From positions 1-64,000 of the forward strand of contig DATIDV010000003.1 in the NCBI GenBank assembly GCA_035456105.1: a stretch of DNA of 64,000 nucleotides. The letters run 5' to 3'. This document shows, piece after piece, positions 32,753 to 42,141 of the stretch. Both the position numbers and the translations under genes were made by a program. This DNA is from Viridibacterium sp035456105 (lineage in GTDB: Bacteria > Pseudomonadota > Gammaproteobacteria > Burkholderiales > Rhodocyclaceae). Under the pieces are notes generated by a model. The model ran no database searches, was not told the DNA's origin, and saw only the letters and a list, made by a program, of their open reading frames with translations. Position 1 is the stretch's first letter; every line of letters begins with the position of its first letter.

Positions 32753-34387
32753 TCAGGCGCCGAGAGCGAGCTTCACAAGACTCTGCGTGGACGCATCGTA
32801 TGCCGCGGCATCCGCCTCGCCGGCGAGCACCTTCTCGATGCCGGACGCGAGCTGCTTGCCGAGTTCCACGCCCCACTGGTCGAAGGAATTCACGCCCCAG
32901 ATCACGCCCTGCACAAAGACCTTGTGCTCATACAGCGCAATCAGCGAACCGAGCGAGCGCGGGCTCAGATCATCCAGCAGCATGGTGTTGCTTGGGCGAT
33001 TGCCAGAGAAGACGCGATGCGGGATGGCTGCCGGAATTTCACGCTCATCCATGCCGCGCGCGGTAAGTTCGGCGCGCACCTCGTCAGCGTCCTTGCCGCG
33101 CATCAGCGCAGCCGACTGCGCGAGACAACTCGCCACCAGCGTGCGTTGATGATTCGGCAGGGTACCTGCCTGCTTCAGCGCGAGGATGAAGTCGACCGGA
33201 ATCAGCGACGTGCCCTGATGCAGCAACTGAAAGTAGGCATGCTGGCCGTTGATGCCCGGCTCACCCCAGATGACCGGGCCGGTGGCGTAGGCAATGCGGC
33301 CGCCCTCGCGACGCACGCCCTTGCCGTTGGACTCCATGTCGAGCTGCTGCAGGAAAGCCGGCAGGCGATGCAGGGTCTGGTTATACGGCGCAATGACTTG
33401 TGAGCGTGCGCCGAGGAAATTGACGTACCAGATGCCCAGCACGGCGAGCAGCACCGGCAGGTTTTCGCCCAGCGGCGCGCTGCGGAAATGTTCGTCCATC
33501 TCGTAAGCGCCGACGAGCAGTTCATCGAAATTCTCCGGGCCGATCGCCAGCATGATGGGCAGGCCGATGGCCGACCACAGCGAGTAGCGGCCACCAACCC
33601 AGTCCCAGAAACCGAACATGTTGTTGGCATCGATGCCGAAGGCCGTGACCTTTTCGCGATTGGTCGACACGGCCACAAAGTGTTTCGCCACCGCAGACTC
33701 GTCACCCGCCACGGCATCGAGCAGCCATTGACGTGCGCTGCGCGCATTGGTCAGTGTTTCGATCGTCGTGAAAGTCTTGGAAGCAATCACGAACAGCGTC
33801 TTCGCCGGATTCAGTTCCTTGAGCGTAGCGACGATGTGTGCGCTATCGACATTGGACACGAAGTGCACACGCGGACCACTGGCCTGCGGTGCCAGCGCCT
33901 CGCAGACCATCAGCGGGCCAAGGTCTGAGCCGCCGATGCCGATGTTGACTACGTCGGTGATGCTCTGCCCGTCGAAGCCCTTCCACTCACCACTGCGCAC
34001 GCGACGCGCGAAGGCATAGCAGCTCTCACGCACTTCACGCACATCGGGCAGCACATCCTGCCCGCCGACACGAATCGGCTGGGTACCCTGATAGCGCAAT
34101 GCCGTATGCAGCACAGCACGATTCTCGGTGTTGTTGAAATTCTCGCCATTAAACATCGCATCACGCTGCGCGCCGAGCTGACAGGCCTCGGCCAGCGCCA
34201 GTAGCTGCGTCAGCACATTGTCATTGATGCGGTTCTTCGAGTAGTCAAGGAGGATGCCGCAGGCCTTGGTACGGTAACGCTCGGCACGCTGCGCGTCGAC
34301 TTCGAAGAGCTGACGCATATGCGTATTGCCGGTCTCGGTAGCCAGCGAGGAGAGGTTCTGCCAAGGAGTCGTCAGTGTCGGATTCAT
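32753..34387 (-). CDS. pgi: glucose-6-phosphate isomerase
   Basis: A 544-residue phosphoglucose isomerase converting glucose 6-phosphate and fructose 6-phosphate. Signature blocks are VNIGIGGSDLGPLMV, SKTFTTIETLTNA, GGRYSLWSAIGLPI and the C-terminal NSFDQWGVELGKQLA. The length matches the long bacterial form. Start at 34387 begins MNPTLTTPW; the ribosome site is weak. The enzyme links the glucose uptake operon at 48-54.5 kb to central metabolism, though it is not adjacent. Confidence 0.95.
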   Translation of the reverse strand: MNPTLTTPWQNLSSLATETGNTHMRQLFEVDAQRAERYRTKACGILLDYSKNRINDNVLTQLLALAEACQLGAQRDAMFNGENFNNTENRAVLHTALRYQGTQPIRVGGQDVLPDVREVRESCYAFARRVRSGEWKGFDGQSITDVVNIGIGGSDLGPLMVCEALAPQASGPRVHFVSNVDSAHIVATLKELNPAKTLFVIASKTFTTIETLTNARSARQWLLDAVAGDESAVAKHFVAVSTNREKVTAFGIDANNMFGFWDWVGGRYSLWSAIGLPIMLAIGPENFDELLVGAYEMDEHFRSAPLGENLPVLLAVLGIWYVNFLGARSQVIAPYNQTLHRLPAFLQQLDMESNGKGVRREGGRIAYATGPVIWGEPGINGQHAYFQLLHQGTSLIPVDFILALKQAGTLPNHQRTLVASCLAQSAALMRGKDADEVRAELTARGMDEREIPAAIPHRVFSGNRPSNTMLLDDLSPRSLGSLIALYEHKVFVQGVIWGVNSFDQWGVELGKQLASGIEKVLAGEADAAAYDASTQSLVKLALGA

Positions 34388-34427
34388 GTTCGTCTGCACC
34401 GGTTTTAGCAAATGGATTGAGGGATTT

Positions 34428-35162
34428 TCATGTGCGCAGGGCCTGGACCCAGCGACTGTATAGCTGATCGGCCACGTTGCGCATGACCGGCAAGGCCTGC
34501 GGCATCTGCGCCAGTTGTGTTGCTGAGGTTTGCACCGATGGCGGCAGCGGCTTGCTCAGATCACACTCGTCAGACCAGTCGGTATTCCAGTCACGGATCA
34601 GCGCCTCGGTCATCTCGATGTGAAACTGCATGCCAAGATGAATACCGCCATCCGGTCCCAGCACGTAGGCCTGGTTCGCGCAGTATTCACCGCCGAGAAT
34701 GCGCACCGCGCCTTCCGGCAGGCTGAAGGTTTCGCCGTGCCACTGGTAGGCGTCAAATGAAGACACAGCGGCCTGCGTGGCGCCGAGCCAGTGTTGCGCC
34801 TCCGAGGTATCGGTGGCCCACACGGGACCCCAGCCAACTTCCTTGACGGGATTGCGCCTGACTTCGCCACCCAGCGCCAGCGCCATGAGTTGTCCGCCAA
34901 GGCAATGGCCAATCACCGGCATGTCCGTAGCGACGGCCTGGCGAATCAGGGCAAGCTCCTGCGGAATCCACGGCAGACGGTCGTTGACACTCATCGGACC
35001 GCCCATGAAGCACAGGCCGCTGAATGCCTCGATACTGTCGGGCACGCGATCGCCACGATCGATCGCGATGAGCTGCCAGGGAATGCGATGCGCATCGAGG
35101 AAGCTGGCAAAATGACCGGGCTGGACATTATGACAATGTTGAAAGACTGCGACGGGTTTCAT
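34428..35162 (-). CDS. class I glutamine amidotransferase (GMP synthase-type domain)
   Basis: A 244-residue stand-alone GATase1 protein. The nucleophile Cys lies in VIGHCLGGQLMA, the catalytic His in LGMQFHIEMTEA with the partner Glu two residues later. The start at 35162 begins MKPVAVFQHCHNVQPGH. No synthetase domain is attached, so the acceptor of ammonia is unknown; some relatives hydrolyse gamma-glutamyl compounds. Its start codon is only 25 bases from that of the divergent protease gene. Confidence 0.85.
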   Translation of the reverse strand: MKPVAVFQHCHNVQPGHFASFLDAHRIPWQLIAIDRGDRVPDSIEAFSGLCFMGGPMSVNDRLPWIPQELALIRQAVATDMPVIGHCLGGQLMALALGGEVRRNPVKEVGWGPVWATDTSEAQHWLGATQAAVSSFDAYQWHGETFSLPEGAVRILGGEYCANQAYVLGPDGGIHLGMQFHIEMTEALIRDWNTDWSDECDLSKPLPPSVQTSATQLAQMPQALPVMRNVADQLYSRWVQALRT

Positions 35163-35187
35163 GCTTGAGAGTGTTGAAAAATCGACC

Positions 35188-35853
35188 ATGCACCAATTAC
35201 GAAACCTCATTCTATGTGCGATTGCGATTGTGTGTGCAATGGCAATGGCGGCCAATGCGGGCGCCGCCGAGATAGCACTTGTCGGCATTTTTCCGGGCAA
35301 GGCAGTGCTCACCATCGATGGCAGTGCCCCGCGCATCCTCGCGCCGGGCCAGAGCGTCGGTGGCGTCAAACTGATTTCAGTGGAGCGCGATGCGGCCACC
35401 ATCGAGTCTGCAGGCAAACGCGAGCGCGTGCAGCTCGGAGGCCAGCCCTATACGGTCGGCGCCGGCGCTGAAGGTGGCGGAGCGGTGCAAAGCATTACCC
35501 TCGTTGCCGACTCGCGCGGTCATTTCGTGACGGCAGGCAGCGTCAATGGAGCGCCCATCACCTTCCTCGTCGACACCGGTGCGAGTTCGGTGGCGCTGAC
35601 GCCAGAACAGGCCAAGAGTGCGGGTATCAACTACATGGCAGGGCAAACCGGCTATGCGCGCACCGCCAACGGCGTCGTGCAGACCTGGCGCGTGAAGCTC
35701 GACAAGGTCACGATCAACGGGCTGACACTGCAGGATGTGGACGGCACCATTCTGCCCGCAGGTTCCGACGTGGCCCTGCTCGGCATGAGCTTTCTCAACC
35801 GCCTCAACATGAGTCGCGACGGCAGTACCATGATCCTCAAGCGCCGCTACTGA
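35188..35853 (+). CDS. retropepsin-like aspartic protease (TIGR02281-type), secreted
   Basis: A 221-residue protein with an N-terminal hydrophobic signal/anchor (LILCAIAIVCAMAMAANAGA). The catalytic Asp lies in TFLVDTGASSVAL, the retropepsin D-T-G motif; the downstream strand has VALLGMSFLNRLNM, the flap-side conserved hydrophobic-G element. It probably acts as a periplasmic dimer. The ATG at 35188 was chosen to begin the signal; an ATG at 35161 would overlap the divergent gene. Confidence 0.85.
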   Translation: MHQLRNLILCAIAIVCAMAMAANAGAAEIALVGIFPGKAVLTIDGSAPRILAPGQSVGGVKLISVERDAATIESAGKRERVQLGGQPYTVGAGAEGGGAVQSITLVADSRGHFVTAGSVNGAPITFLVDTGASSVALTPEQAKSAGINYMAGQTGYARTANGVVQTWRVKLDKVTINGLTLQDVDGTILPAGSDVALLGMSFLNRLNMSRDGSTMILKRRY

Positions 35854-35864
35854 GCCTCAACACG

Positions 35865-36560
35865 ATGCAAGACCACCCCCTTCTCACCAGGCTTCGCCAA
35901 CGCTTCTCCCGGGAGAGCAATTTCCCCTGGGAGGCGGAATGGCCCGTGCAAGACAGCCAGAGTGGCGCCAGCGTGCTGATCGCCCTCGTGCCCAAGCCCC
36001 AAGGACTGTCGGTGCTTCTGACCCGCCGCACCGATCATCTCTACAATCACCCCGGCCAGATTTCGTTTCCGGGCGGACGCATCGAAGCCGGCGACGCCTC
36101 GCCCATCGAAGCCGCGCTACGTGAAACCGAGGAAGAGATTGGCTTGCCCTTGAACCTGGTCGAGGTACTTGGTGTGCTGCCAGATTACGGTACCTCGTCG
36201 GGTTTTCGCGTGACGCCAGTAGTTGGCCTCGCCTCGCCCGATTTCGCCCCAAAGCTGGACGATTTCGAAGTGGCCGAGCTCTTCGATGTCCCCCTGGATT
36301 TCCTCCTTAACGCCAGCAACTACCAGCGCCATCGCGTCGAACGGCAAGGTCTGGTACGACATTTCTATGCCGTGCCCTACCCCGGCCGCTTCATCTGGGG
36401 CGCCACGGCAGGCATGCTCGCCATGTTCGCAGCCTTCATGACGCATCAAGACAGCACGCAGGAAACAATGCGGGCACAAGCGGACACGCAGCCATCGGGC
36501 CAGGCCGACCTCGGGGCAACGGCCCCGGCCGCAGTCATGAGTGGCGTATACTCTGGTTAA
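35865..36560 (+). CDS. Nudix hydrolase, CoA pyrophosphatase type
   Basis: A 231-residue protein with a complete Nudix box, GGRIEAGDASPIEAALRETEEEIGL (Gx5Ex7REUxEExGU). It also shows the UPF0035 segment LLTRRTDHLYNHPGQISFPGG that marks CoA pyrophosphatases. It would cleave CoA or acyl-CoA diphosphate to 3',5'-ADP and phosphopantetheine. A C-terminal extension of about 30 polar residues is unassigned. It follows the protease gene by 11 bases, possibly as one transcript. Confidence 0.88.
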   Translation: MQDHPLLTRLRQRFSRESNFPWEAEWPVQDSQSGASVLIALVPKPQGLSVLLTRRTDHLYNHPGQISFPGGRIEAGDASPIEAALRETEEEIGLPLNLVEVLGVLPDYGTSSGFRVTPVVGLASPDFAPKLDDFEVAELFDVPLDFLLNASNYQRHRVERQGLVRHFYAVPYPGRFIWGATAGMLAMFAAFMTHQDSTQETMRAQADTQPSGQADLGATAPAAVMSGVYSG

Positions 36561-36622
36561 AACTGTTGCGGACAGCTCGTCACGCAAGCTCAACGTCCCC
36601 CCGACAAGAATCTCAAGGCACC

Positions 36623-37549
36623 ATGACGCTGTTCTCGCTCGTTCTCGCACTGCTCCTCGAACAATTCCGCCCGCTCAATGCCGCCAAGGTGCTCTATCCG
36701 CCACTGGAAGCACTCGGCGACTTCTTCGAAAGTCGCTTCAACGATGGGCAGGCACGCCATGGCATGATTGCCTGGTGGCTGATGGTGCTGCCGCCCGTAC
36801 TGCTGGTGGCTGCGATCTACTTCGCGCTCTATCACGCCGTGCATCCGCTCGCAGCCTTCGCCTTCAACATCGTGGTCCTGTATTGCACGATCGGTTTTCG
36901 CCACGTCAGCCATTTCTTCACACGCATCCATGCCGCCTTGCGCGCGCAGGATCTGCCGATGGCACGCAAGCTGATCGGCGAATGGCGCGGTCACCTGCAT
37001 GACCAGAGCAGTTCGCAGGAAATTGCGCGCCTCGCTCTCGAGAAAGGCATCGTTGGCGCGCACCGTCAGGTTCTGGCCATCATCGTGCTATTCGTGCCGC
37101 TGGTTGGTCCGTGCGGCGCAGTGCTGTATCGCCTGTCCGAGTTCTACGCCCGCTACTGGGGCAAGAGCGATGACCCCGACATGCGCGAATTCGGCAGCTT
37201 TGCCTACAAGGCTTTTTACTGGATCGACTGGCTGCCGTCGCGCATCACCGCCATCGCGTTTTCCATCGTCGGCGACTTCGAAGACGCTATCTATTGCTGG
37301 CGCACGCAGGCGGATCAATGGCCCGAGCCCACCGAAGGCGTGCTGCTCACCAGCGGCGCAGGTGCGCTGGGCGTGCGCCTCGGTCAGCCGATTCATGAAA
37401 GCAGCGAAATCATTGAACGCCCCGAACTGGGCACTGGCGACGAAGCCGAAGTCGAACACCTGCAAAGCTTCGTCGGCCTCGTGCGCCGCACGCTGGTGCT
37501 GTATGTGCTGGTAATGCTGATGCTGGGTATCACACGATTGGTCAGCTAG
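36623..37549 (+). CDS. CobD/CbiB-family (AmpE-like) membrane protein
   Basis: A 308-residue membrane protein starting MTLFSLVLALLLEQFRPL. It has helices near residues 1-20, 45-70, 75-95, 160-190 and 285-305, and a conserved middle ARLALEKGIVGAHRQVLAIIVLF. It belongs to the CbiB/AmpE group. No cobalamin genes are near, so the usual cobalamin role is not supported here. The stop overlaps the miaA stop by eight bases (convergent). Confidence 0.77.
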   Translation: MTLFSLVLALLLEQFRPLNAAKVLYPPLEALGDFFESRFNDGQARHGMIAWWLMVLPPVLLVAAIYFALYHAVHPLAAFAFNIVVLYCTIGFRHVSHFFTRIHAALRAQDLPMARKLIGEWRGHLHDQSSSQEIARLALEKGIVGAHRQVLAIIVLFVPLVGPCGAVLYRLSEFYARYWGKSDDPDMREFGSFAYKAFYWIDWLPSRITAIAFSIVGDFEDAIYCWRTQADQWPEPTEGVLLTSGAGALGVRLGQPIHESSEIIERPELGTGDEAEVEHLQSFVGLVRRTLVLYVLVMLMLGITRLVS

Positions 37550-38501
37550 CCTCGTTCCACCAGCGCTGCACCACCTCGACTACACGCGTCTGCGCATCGA
37601 GAGCGAGACTGTCGATCTCGATCAGTTCCTGCCAGTTCTCACGGAACTGTCGCAGCCAGGTCAATTGCCGTTTTGCCAGCTGGCGTGTTGCAGCGATGCC
37701 CTTGAAACGCATCGTCGCGAAGTCATCGACATCGTCGATGTAGTCCCACATCTGACGATAGCCGACACAGCGCATCGAGGTCATCTCCAGGCGCAACGTG
37801 TAACGCTCGCGCAAGCTGCGCACTTCGTCCTCCAAGCCATTGGCGAGCATTGCGTCGAAACGACGCGCGATGTTCTCGTGCAGCACGGCGCGCGCCGACG
37901 GCACGAGCGCAAGCGGCAGAAAGTCGACATCCGCCCCCTCTTCCCGTTTTGCATAGCTCTCAACCAACGGACGTCCGGTCAGCACGACGATTTCCAGCGC
38001 GCGCTGGATGCGCTGTGCATCTGTGGCATGCAGGCGCGCCGCAGCAGCCGGATCGAGCGCGGCAAGCCGCGCATGCAGCGCCGGCCAGCCATGCTTCAAC
38101 GCATCCGCATCGATCTGCGCACGCAGTGTGGCATCGGCCTGCGGCAGATCAGACAGTCCCTCGCGCAGTGCCTTGAAGTACAGCATGGTGCCGCCCGCGA
38201 GCACCGGCAGACGCCCACGCGCATGGATTTCGTGGATCAGCCGCAAGGCATCTTCGACGAACCGTGCAGCGGAGTAAGCTTCTTCCGGACTCACAATATC
38301 GATCAGATGATGCGGACACACTGCCCGCTCGGCAGCATCGGGCTTGGCCGTGCCGATATTCATGTCGCGGAACACCAGCGCCGAGTCGACGCTGATGACC
38401 TCGATCGGCAAGACACGCGCCAGGGCCAACGCAGCGGCCGTTTTGCCGCTGGCCGTCGGGCCCATCAGCATCAGGGCGCGCGGAACATTTTTTATACTCA
38501 T
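37542..38501 (-). CDS. miaA: tRNA dimethylallyltransferase
   Basis: A 319-residue enzyme that adds dimethylallyl to A37 of tRNAs reading UNN codons. The P-loop is LMGPTASGKTAAALAL; DSALVFRDMNIGTAKP, PHHLIDIVSPEEAYSAARF and GGTMLYFKAL follow in order, as in all MiaA. The start at 38501 is followed at once by the nucleotide site. In the long upstream frame no ribosome site is seen. The gene is convergent with the CbiB-like gene, and its start lies 16 bases from the divergent TraB gene. Confidence 0.94.
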   Translation of the reverse strand: MSIKNVPRALMLMGPTASGKTAAALALARVLPIEVISVDSALVFRDMNIGTAKPDAAERAVCPHHLIDIVSPEEAYSAARFVEDALRLIHEIHARGRLPVLAGGTMLYFKALREGLSDLPQADATLRAQIDADALKHGWPALHARLAALDPAAAARLHATDAQRIQRALEIVVLTGRPLVESYAKREEGADVDFLPLALVPSARAVLHENIARRFDAMLANGLEDEVRSLRERYTLRLEMTSMRCVGYRQMWDYIDDVDDFATMRFKGIAATRQLAKRQLTWLRQFRENWQELIEIDSLALDAQTRVVEVVQRWWNEAS

Positions 38502-38517
38502 GAAACCCGGACAAAAG

Positions 38518-39459
38518 ATGAAGTCAATGACAAATGCAAGCCTGCTGTTTCTTCGCCGCGCTTTTTTTCGCCACAGGCTGTGCCATACGTTTGCAATCCT
38601 CGCGCTGGCCCTTCTGCTGCCCACCGCACATGCGGCCGGCGAACCACTGCCGATGTGGGAAATACGCAGCACGGCGTCGAAGGGCGCAGTGTATCTGCTT
38701 GGTTCTGTTCACGTCTGTCGCGAGAGTTGCCTGCAGTTTTCCGAATCCACGCTGCGCCGCTTCCGCAGCAGCCAGGCGCTGGCCGTAGAGCTTGACCCGA
38801 CGGGGGCGGATGTCATGGGCAGGATGCTCGAGGCCATGTCGTTGCCGCCGGGCCAGACCCTGACCAGCAAGCTGTCCGCCAACACCGCGCGCAAGATGCA
38901 GACGGTGGCGGGCAATCTCGGCCTGCCCTTGATGCTGCTCGACAATATGAAACCCATCATGGCCGCAACGATGATTTCAACACTGGCCGCCCAGCAACAG
39001 GGACTGAACATGCAGGACGGTATCGATCTTTGGTTCCTGCAGCAGGCGAAGGCCACAGGCAAGCCAGTGCGCGAACTAGAAACCATTGAGCGGCAACTCG
39101 CCGCGCTAACCAGCAGCCCGGAACGCGATCAGATCAGCTCGCTGGAAGAAACGCTGGACATGATAGAGAAGCGCCGCTTCGGTCCCTATCTGGAAGAGCT
39201 GATCCAGTCCTGGCAGACAGGCAACCTCTCGAAACTGTCGAAGCTCATGAGCGAGGGCATGGGCAACTCCAAAGGTCTCGAGCAGGAGTTGCTCGGCAAG
39301 CGCAACGCCGAAATGGCTGACAAGATCAGTGCCTGGCTCACGCGCGGCGAACAGGTTTTCGTTGTCATCGGCGCTGGCCACATCGCGGGCAAGGGCAACG
39401 TAGCCGAACTACTCGAACGCAAGGGTTACAGCGTGCGGCAGGTCAATAACGGCGAGTAA
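38518..39459 (+). CDS. TraB/GumN family protein, secreted
   Basis: A 313-residue protein with an N-terminal signal segment (HTFAILALALLLPTAHA). The mature domain has GAVYLLGSVHVCRESCLQ (the G-x-x-H motif near the N-terminus), a central helical part, and the C-terminal FVVIGAGHIAGKGNVAELLERKGY, whose GAGH is the other conserved motif of TraB/GumN proteins (Tiki-like metalloprotease fold). Start could also be 38527. Followed by a strong palindromic terminator. Confidence 0.84.
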   Translation: MKSMTNASLLFLRRAFFRHRLCHTFAILALALLLPTAHAAGEPLPMWEIRSTASKGAVYLLGSVHVCRESCLQFSESTLRRFRSSQALAVELDPTGADVMGRMLEAMSLPPGQTLTSKLSANTARKMQTVAGNLGLPLMLLDNMKPIMAATMISTLAAQQQGLNMQDGIDLWFLQQAKATGKPVRELETIERQLAALTSSPERDQISSLEETLDMIEKRRFGPYLEELIQSWQTGNLSKLSKLMSEGMGNSKGLEQELLGKRNAEMADKISAWLTRGEQVFVVIGAGHIAGKGNVAELLERKGYSVRQVNNGE

Positions 39460-39474
39460 GGCGTTACAAGCAGG

Positions 39475-39508
39475 CAATAAAAAACCCGCCGCGGCGGGTT
39501 TTTTATTG
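39475..39508. terminator. perfectly palindromic bidirectional terminator
   Basis: A 34-bp palindrome with 16-bp arms: CAATAAAAAACCCGCC and its exact complement around a GC centre. It has A/T tracts on both sides and lies between convergent traB-like and TRAP binding-protein genes. Confidence 0.93.
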
Positions 39509-39516
39509 AACATCTA

Positions 39517-40608
39517 TCAGCGCTTGCCTGACTGCTGGGCATGCATGAAATCATCGAAACTCTTCTCGGCGACCCGGAACCACAACAGTTCCTCGTCGCG
39601 GAATTTCCTCCACGGCTCATAGATCTTCTTCCACTTCGGATTCTTCGCCGAGTACTCGTTGTAGAGCTCGTCAGCAGCCTTGCTGGCCGCCGTCATGATC
39701 TCCTTGGAGAATGGACGCAGCTGCGTGCCTGCAGCCACCAGACGGCGCAATGCATTGACGTTCTTCACGTCATAGCGCGACTGCATTTCAAGGTGGGCAT
39801 AGGCGCAGGCATCTTCCAGAATCTGCTGATATTCCTTCGGCAGTTCCTGATATTTTTTCTGGTTCACATATAAGGACAGTTGCGCGCTGCCTTCCCAGAA
39901 ACCCGGGTAGTAGTAGTACTTGGCAACCTTGTTGAAGCCCAGCTTCTCATCGTCATACGGACCAACCCATTCGGTCGCGTCGATCGTGCCCTTTTCCAGC
40001 GCGGGATAGATGTCGCCGCCAGCGATCTGCTGGGGAACGACACCCAGCTTGGCCAGCATCGGCCCGCCCAGACCGCCGATGCGCATCTTCAGACCTTGCA
40101 GGTCCTTGAGCGTCTTGATTTCCTTGCGATACCAGCCCGCCATTTGCGTACCGGTGTTGCCACAAGGAATGTTGTAGATGTTGTAGTCCTTGAAGAAGTC
40201 GCGCAACAGCTCCATGCCGCCGCCTTCCCACAACCAGGCCGACTGCTGACGACTGTTCAGGCCGAAAGGGATCGCTGCGTCGAAGGCAAATGTCGGATCC
40301 TTGCCGATGAAGTAGTAGCCTGCCGTATGGCAACAGTCGACGGTGCCATCCTTGACGGCGTCGAGCACGCCAAGGCCAGGCACCAGTTCACCCGCCGCGA
40401 AAATCTGGATCTCGAACTTGCCGCCGGTAGCGGTCTTCACGTGTTGCGACACGACTTCCGCCGCAGCAAAAATGGTATCAAGGCTCTTTGGAAAACTGGA
40501 CGCAAGGCGCCATTTGATTGTTGGCGCCGACTGCGCTATGGCAGGCGCGGCAATTGCGCCGGCTGCCACACCCACACTGGCCTTCTTTAAAAACGAACGA
40601 CGTTCCAC
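39517..40608 (-). CDS. TRAP transporter substrate-binding protein (DctP family)
   Basis: A 363-residue periplasmic protein. Twin-arginine-type signal MERRSFLKKASVGVAAGAIA (GTG start at 40608, with GGAG upstream). The mature part has WRLASSFPKSLDTIFAAAEVV, AMIGFGL-like and GGLGGPMLAKLG segments, and DATEWVGPYDDEKLGF, close to the mannitol/chloroaromatic-type or 2-oxoacid TRAP binding proteins. No DctQ/DctM genes are adjacent, so the partner permease must be encoded elsewhere. Confidence 0.87.
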   Translation of the reverse strand: MERRSFLKKASVGVAAGAIAAPAIAQSAPTIKWRLASSFPKSLDTIFAAAEVVSQHVKTATGGKFEIQIFAAGELVPGLGVLDAVKDGTVDCCHTAGYYFIGKDPTFAFDAAIPFGLNSRQQSAWLWEGGGMELLRDFFKDYNIYNIPCGNTGTQMAGWYRKEIKTLKDLQGLKMRIGGLGGPMLAKLGVVPQQIAGGDIYPALEKGTIDATEWVGPYDDEKLGFNKVAKYYYYPGFWEGSAQLSLYVNQKKYQELPKEYQQILEDACAYAHLEMQSRYDVKNVNALRRLVAAGTQLRPFSKEIMTAASKAADELYNEYSAKNPKWKKIYEPWRKFRDEELLWFRVAEKSFDDFMHAQQSGKR

Positions 40609-40715
40609 TTGGGTCTCCTCCTGTTGATGCGCCTGACTCTTGCAGGGCCGACCGATTATAGGAACTTCGCGCAAGTGCGCTGGCCGGGGTTAACCCGCAC
40701 CGGCACTCATTCTGC

Positions 40716-42074
40716 TCAAGCTCCGGCGATGGTCATGCCTTCGATCAGCATCGACGGTGCCTGCTTGCCGCCACGCACGATAACGTCATTACCCAATGCC
40801 ACGATGTTGTGGAACATGTCGCTCATATTGCCCGCTATGGTGATTTCCTGAACTGCATACTGTATGACGCCGTTCTCGATCCAGTATCCGGCCGCGCCGC
40901 GCGAGTAATCGCCCGTCACGTAGTTGACGCCCTGCCCCAGCAACTCTGTAACGAGCAGGCCGCGCTTCACGCCGGCAATCATCTCGGCAAGACTCTGCTT
41001 GCCGGGCGCGAGAATCAGATTGTGGCTGCCGCCGGCGTTGCCCGTGGTCTGCATGCCCAGCTTGCGCGCCGAGTAACTGCCGAGGAAATATCCCTGCAAT
41101 ACGCCATCCTTCACGACATCGCGCGGCGCCGTGGCAACACCCTCGTCGTCATACGGCGTGCTCGCCTGCGCGCCGGGAATGTGCGGGTTCTCGACGATAT
41201 TGATGTGTGGCGCGAAAACCTGCTTGCCAATGGAATCAAGCAAGAATGAAGACTTGCGATACAAGCTGCCGCCGCTCACAGCGTTGACGAAACTGCCGAG
41301 CAGACCACAAGCCTGTGGCGCCTCGAAGATCACTGGGACAGCACAAGTCGGCACACGCCGCGCATTCAGGCGCGACAGCGCTCGACGTGCGGCGTAGTCA
41401 CCAATCTCTTCCGGCTTGGCTAGCCTGGCCGCATTGCGGCGCGAGCTGTACCAGTCATCGCGCTGCATGTCTTCACCCTCGCCAGCGATCACCGAGCAGG
41501 AAATCGAGTGACGCGAAGTCGAAAAGCCATGCAGGAAACCATTGCTGTTGCCTGAGATGAATTGCGACTCCTGACGCGACACGGAAGCCCCTTCGGAATT
41601 GCGAATCTCCGGACTCACCGCGAATGCTGCGGCTTCGCAGCGGCGTGCCAGGTCCACCGCCCCGTCAATCGGCAGGGTCCAGGGGTGGTACAGCTGCAGG
41701 TCATCGGTGAAGCTCGATGGCCCATGCCACAGCAGACTCTCTTCGGCCAGACCGGCGCAATCGTCCTCCGCAGTGAAGCTCGCAATCGACAAGGCGGCAT
41801 CAACTGCGGCGCGTACGGCCGCGCGCGAGAAGTCCGAGGAGCTGGCATGACCGCGCCGCTGCCCCATGTACACCGAGATGCCCAAGCCCTTGTCGCGGTT
41901 GTATTCGATGGTTTCGACCTCGCCACGCCGCACCGTTACAGAGTGGCCAAAGCCCTCCGATACATCCGTCTCGCAGGCCGTGGCACCGCGATGCCGCGCA
42001 TAGTCAAGCACTTCCTGGGCGATCTCCTGCAGTTGGGTGCGGGAATAGCTGAAACCGTCTTCGTTACGAGGCAT
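40716..42074 (-). CDS. pmbA: metalloprotease PmbA/TldE
   Basis: A 452-residue protein of the TldD/PmbA family. Characteristic segments are GFGHSVTVRRGEVETIEYNRDKGLGISVYMG near the N-terminus and LLVTELLGQGVNYVTGDYSRGAAGYWIENG with ITIAGNM near the C-terminus. PmbA partners with TldD, which carries the zinc site, in cleaving unfolded peptides or modified peptides such as microcins. TldD is not in the window. Divergent from darP with a 67-bp gap containing a TATAAT (42108-42113) that may be a -10 for darP. Confidence 0.93.
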   Translation of the reverse strand: MPRNEDGFSYSRTQLQEIAQEVLDYARHRGATACETDVSEGFGHSVTVRRGEVETIEYNRDKGLGISVYMGQRRGHASSSDFSRAAVRAAVDAALSIASFTAEDDCAGLAEESLLWHGPSSFTDDLQLYHPWTLPIDGAVDLARRCEAAAFAVSPEIRNSEGASVSRQESQFISGNSNGFLHGFSTSRHSISCSVIAGEGEDMQRDDWYSSRRNAARLAKPEEIGDYAARRALSRLNARRVPTCAVPVIFEAPQACGLLGSFVNAVSGGSLYRKSSFLLDSIGKQVFAPHINIVENPHIPGAQASTPYDDEGVATAPRDVVKDGVLQGYFLGSYSARKLGMQTTGNAGGSHNLILAPGKQSLAEMIAGVKRGLLVTELLGQGVNYVTGDYSRGAAGYWIENGVIQYAVQEITIAGNMSDMFHNIVALGNDVIVRGGKQAPSMLIEGMTIAGA

Positions 42075-42141
42075 GCGTCTTGTCCGGGAGGGAAGTTCTA
42101 TGGGGGCTATAATCTTAGCCTGTTAATGCACATCAAACTCC

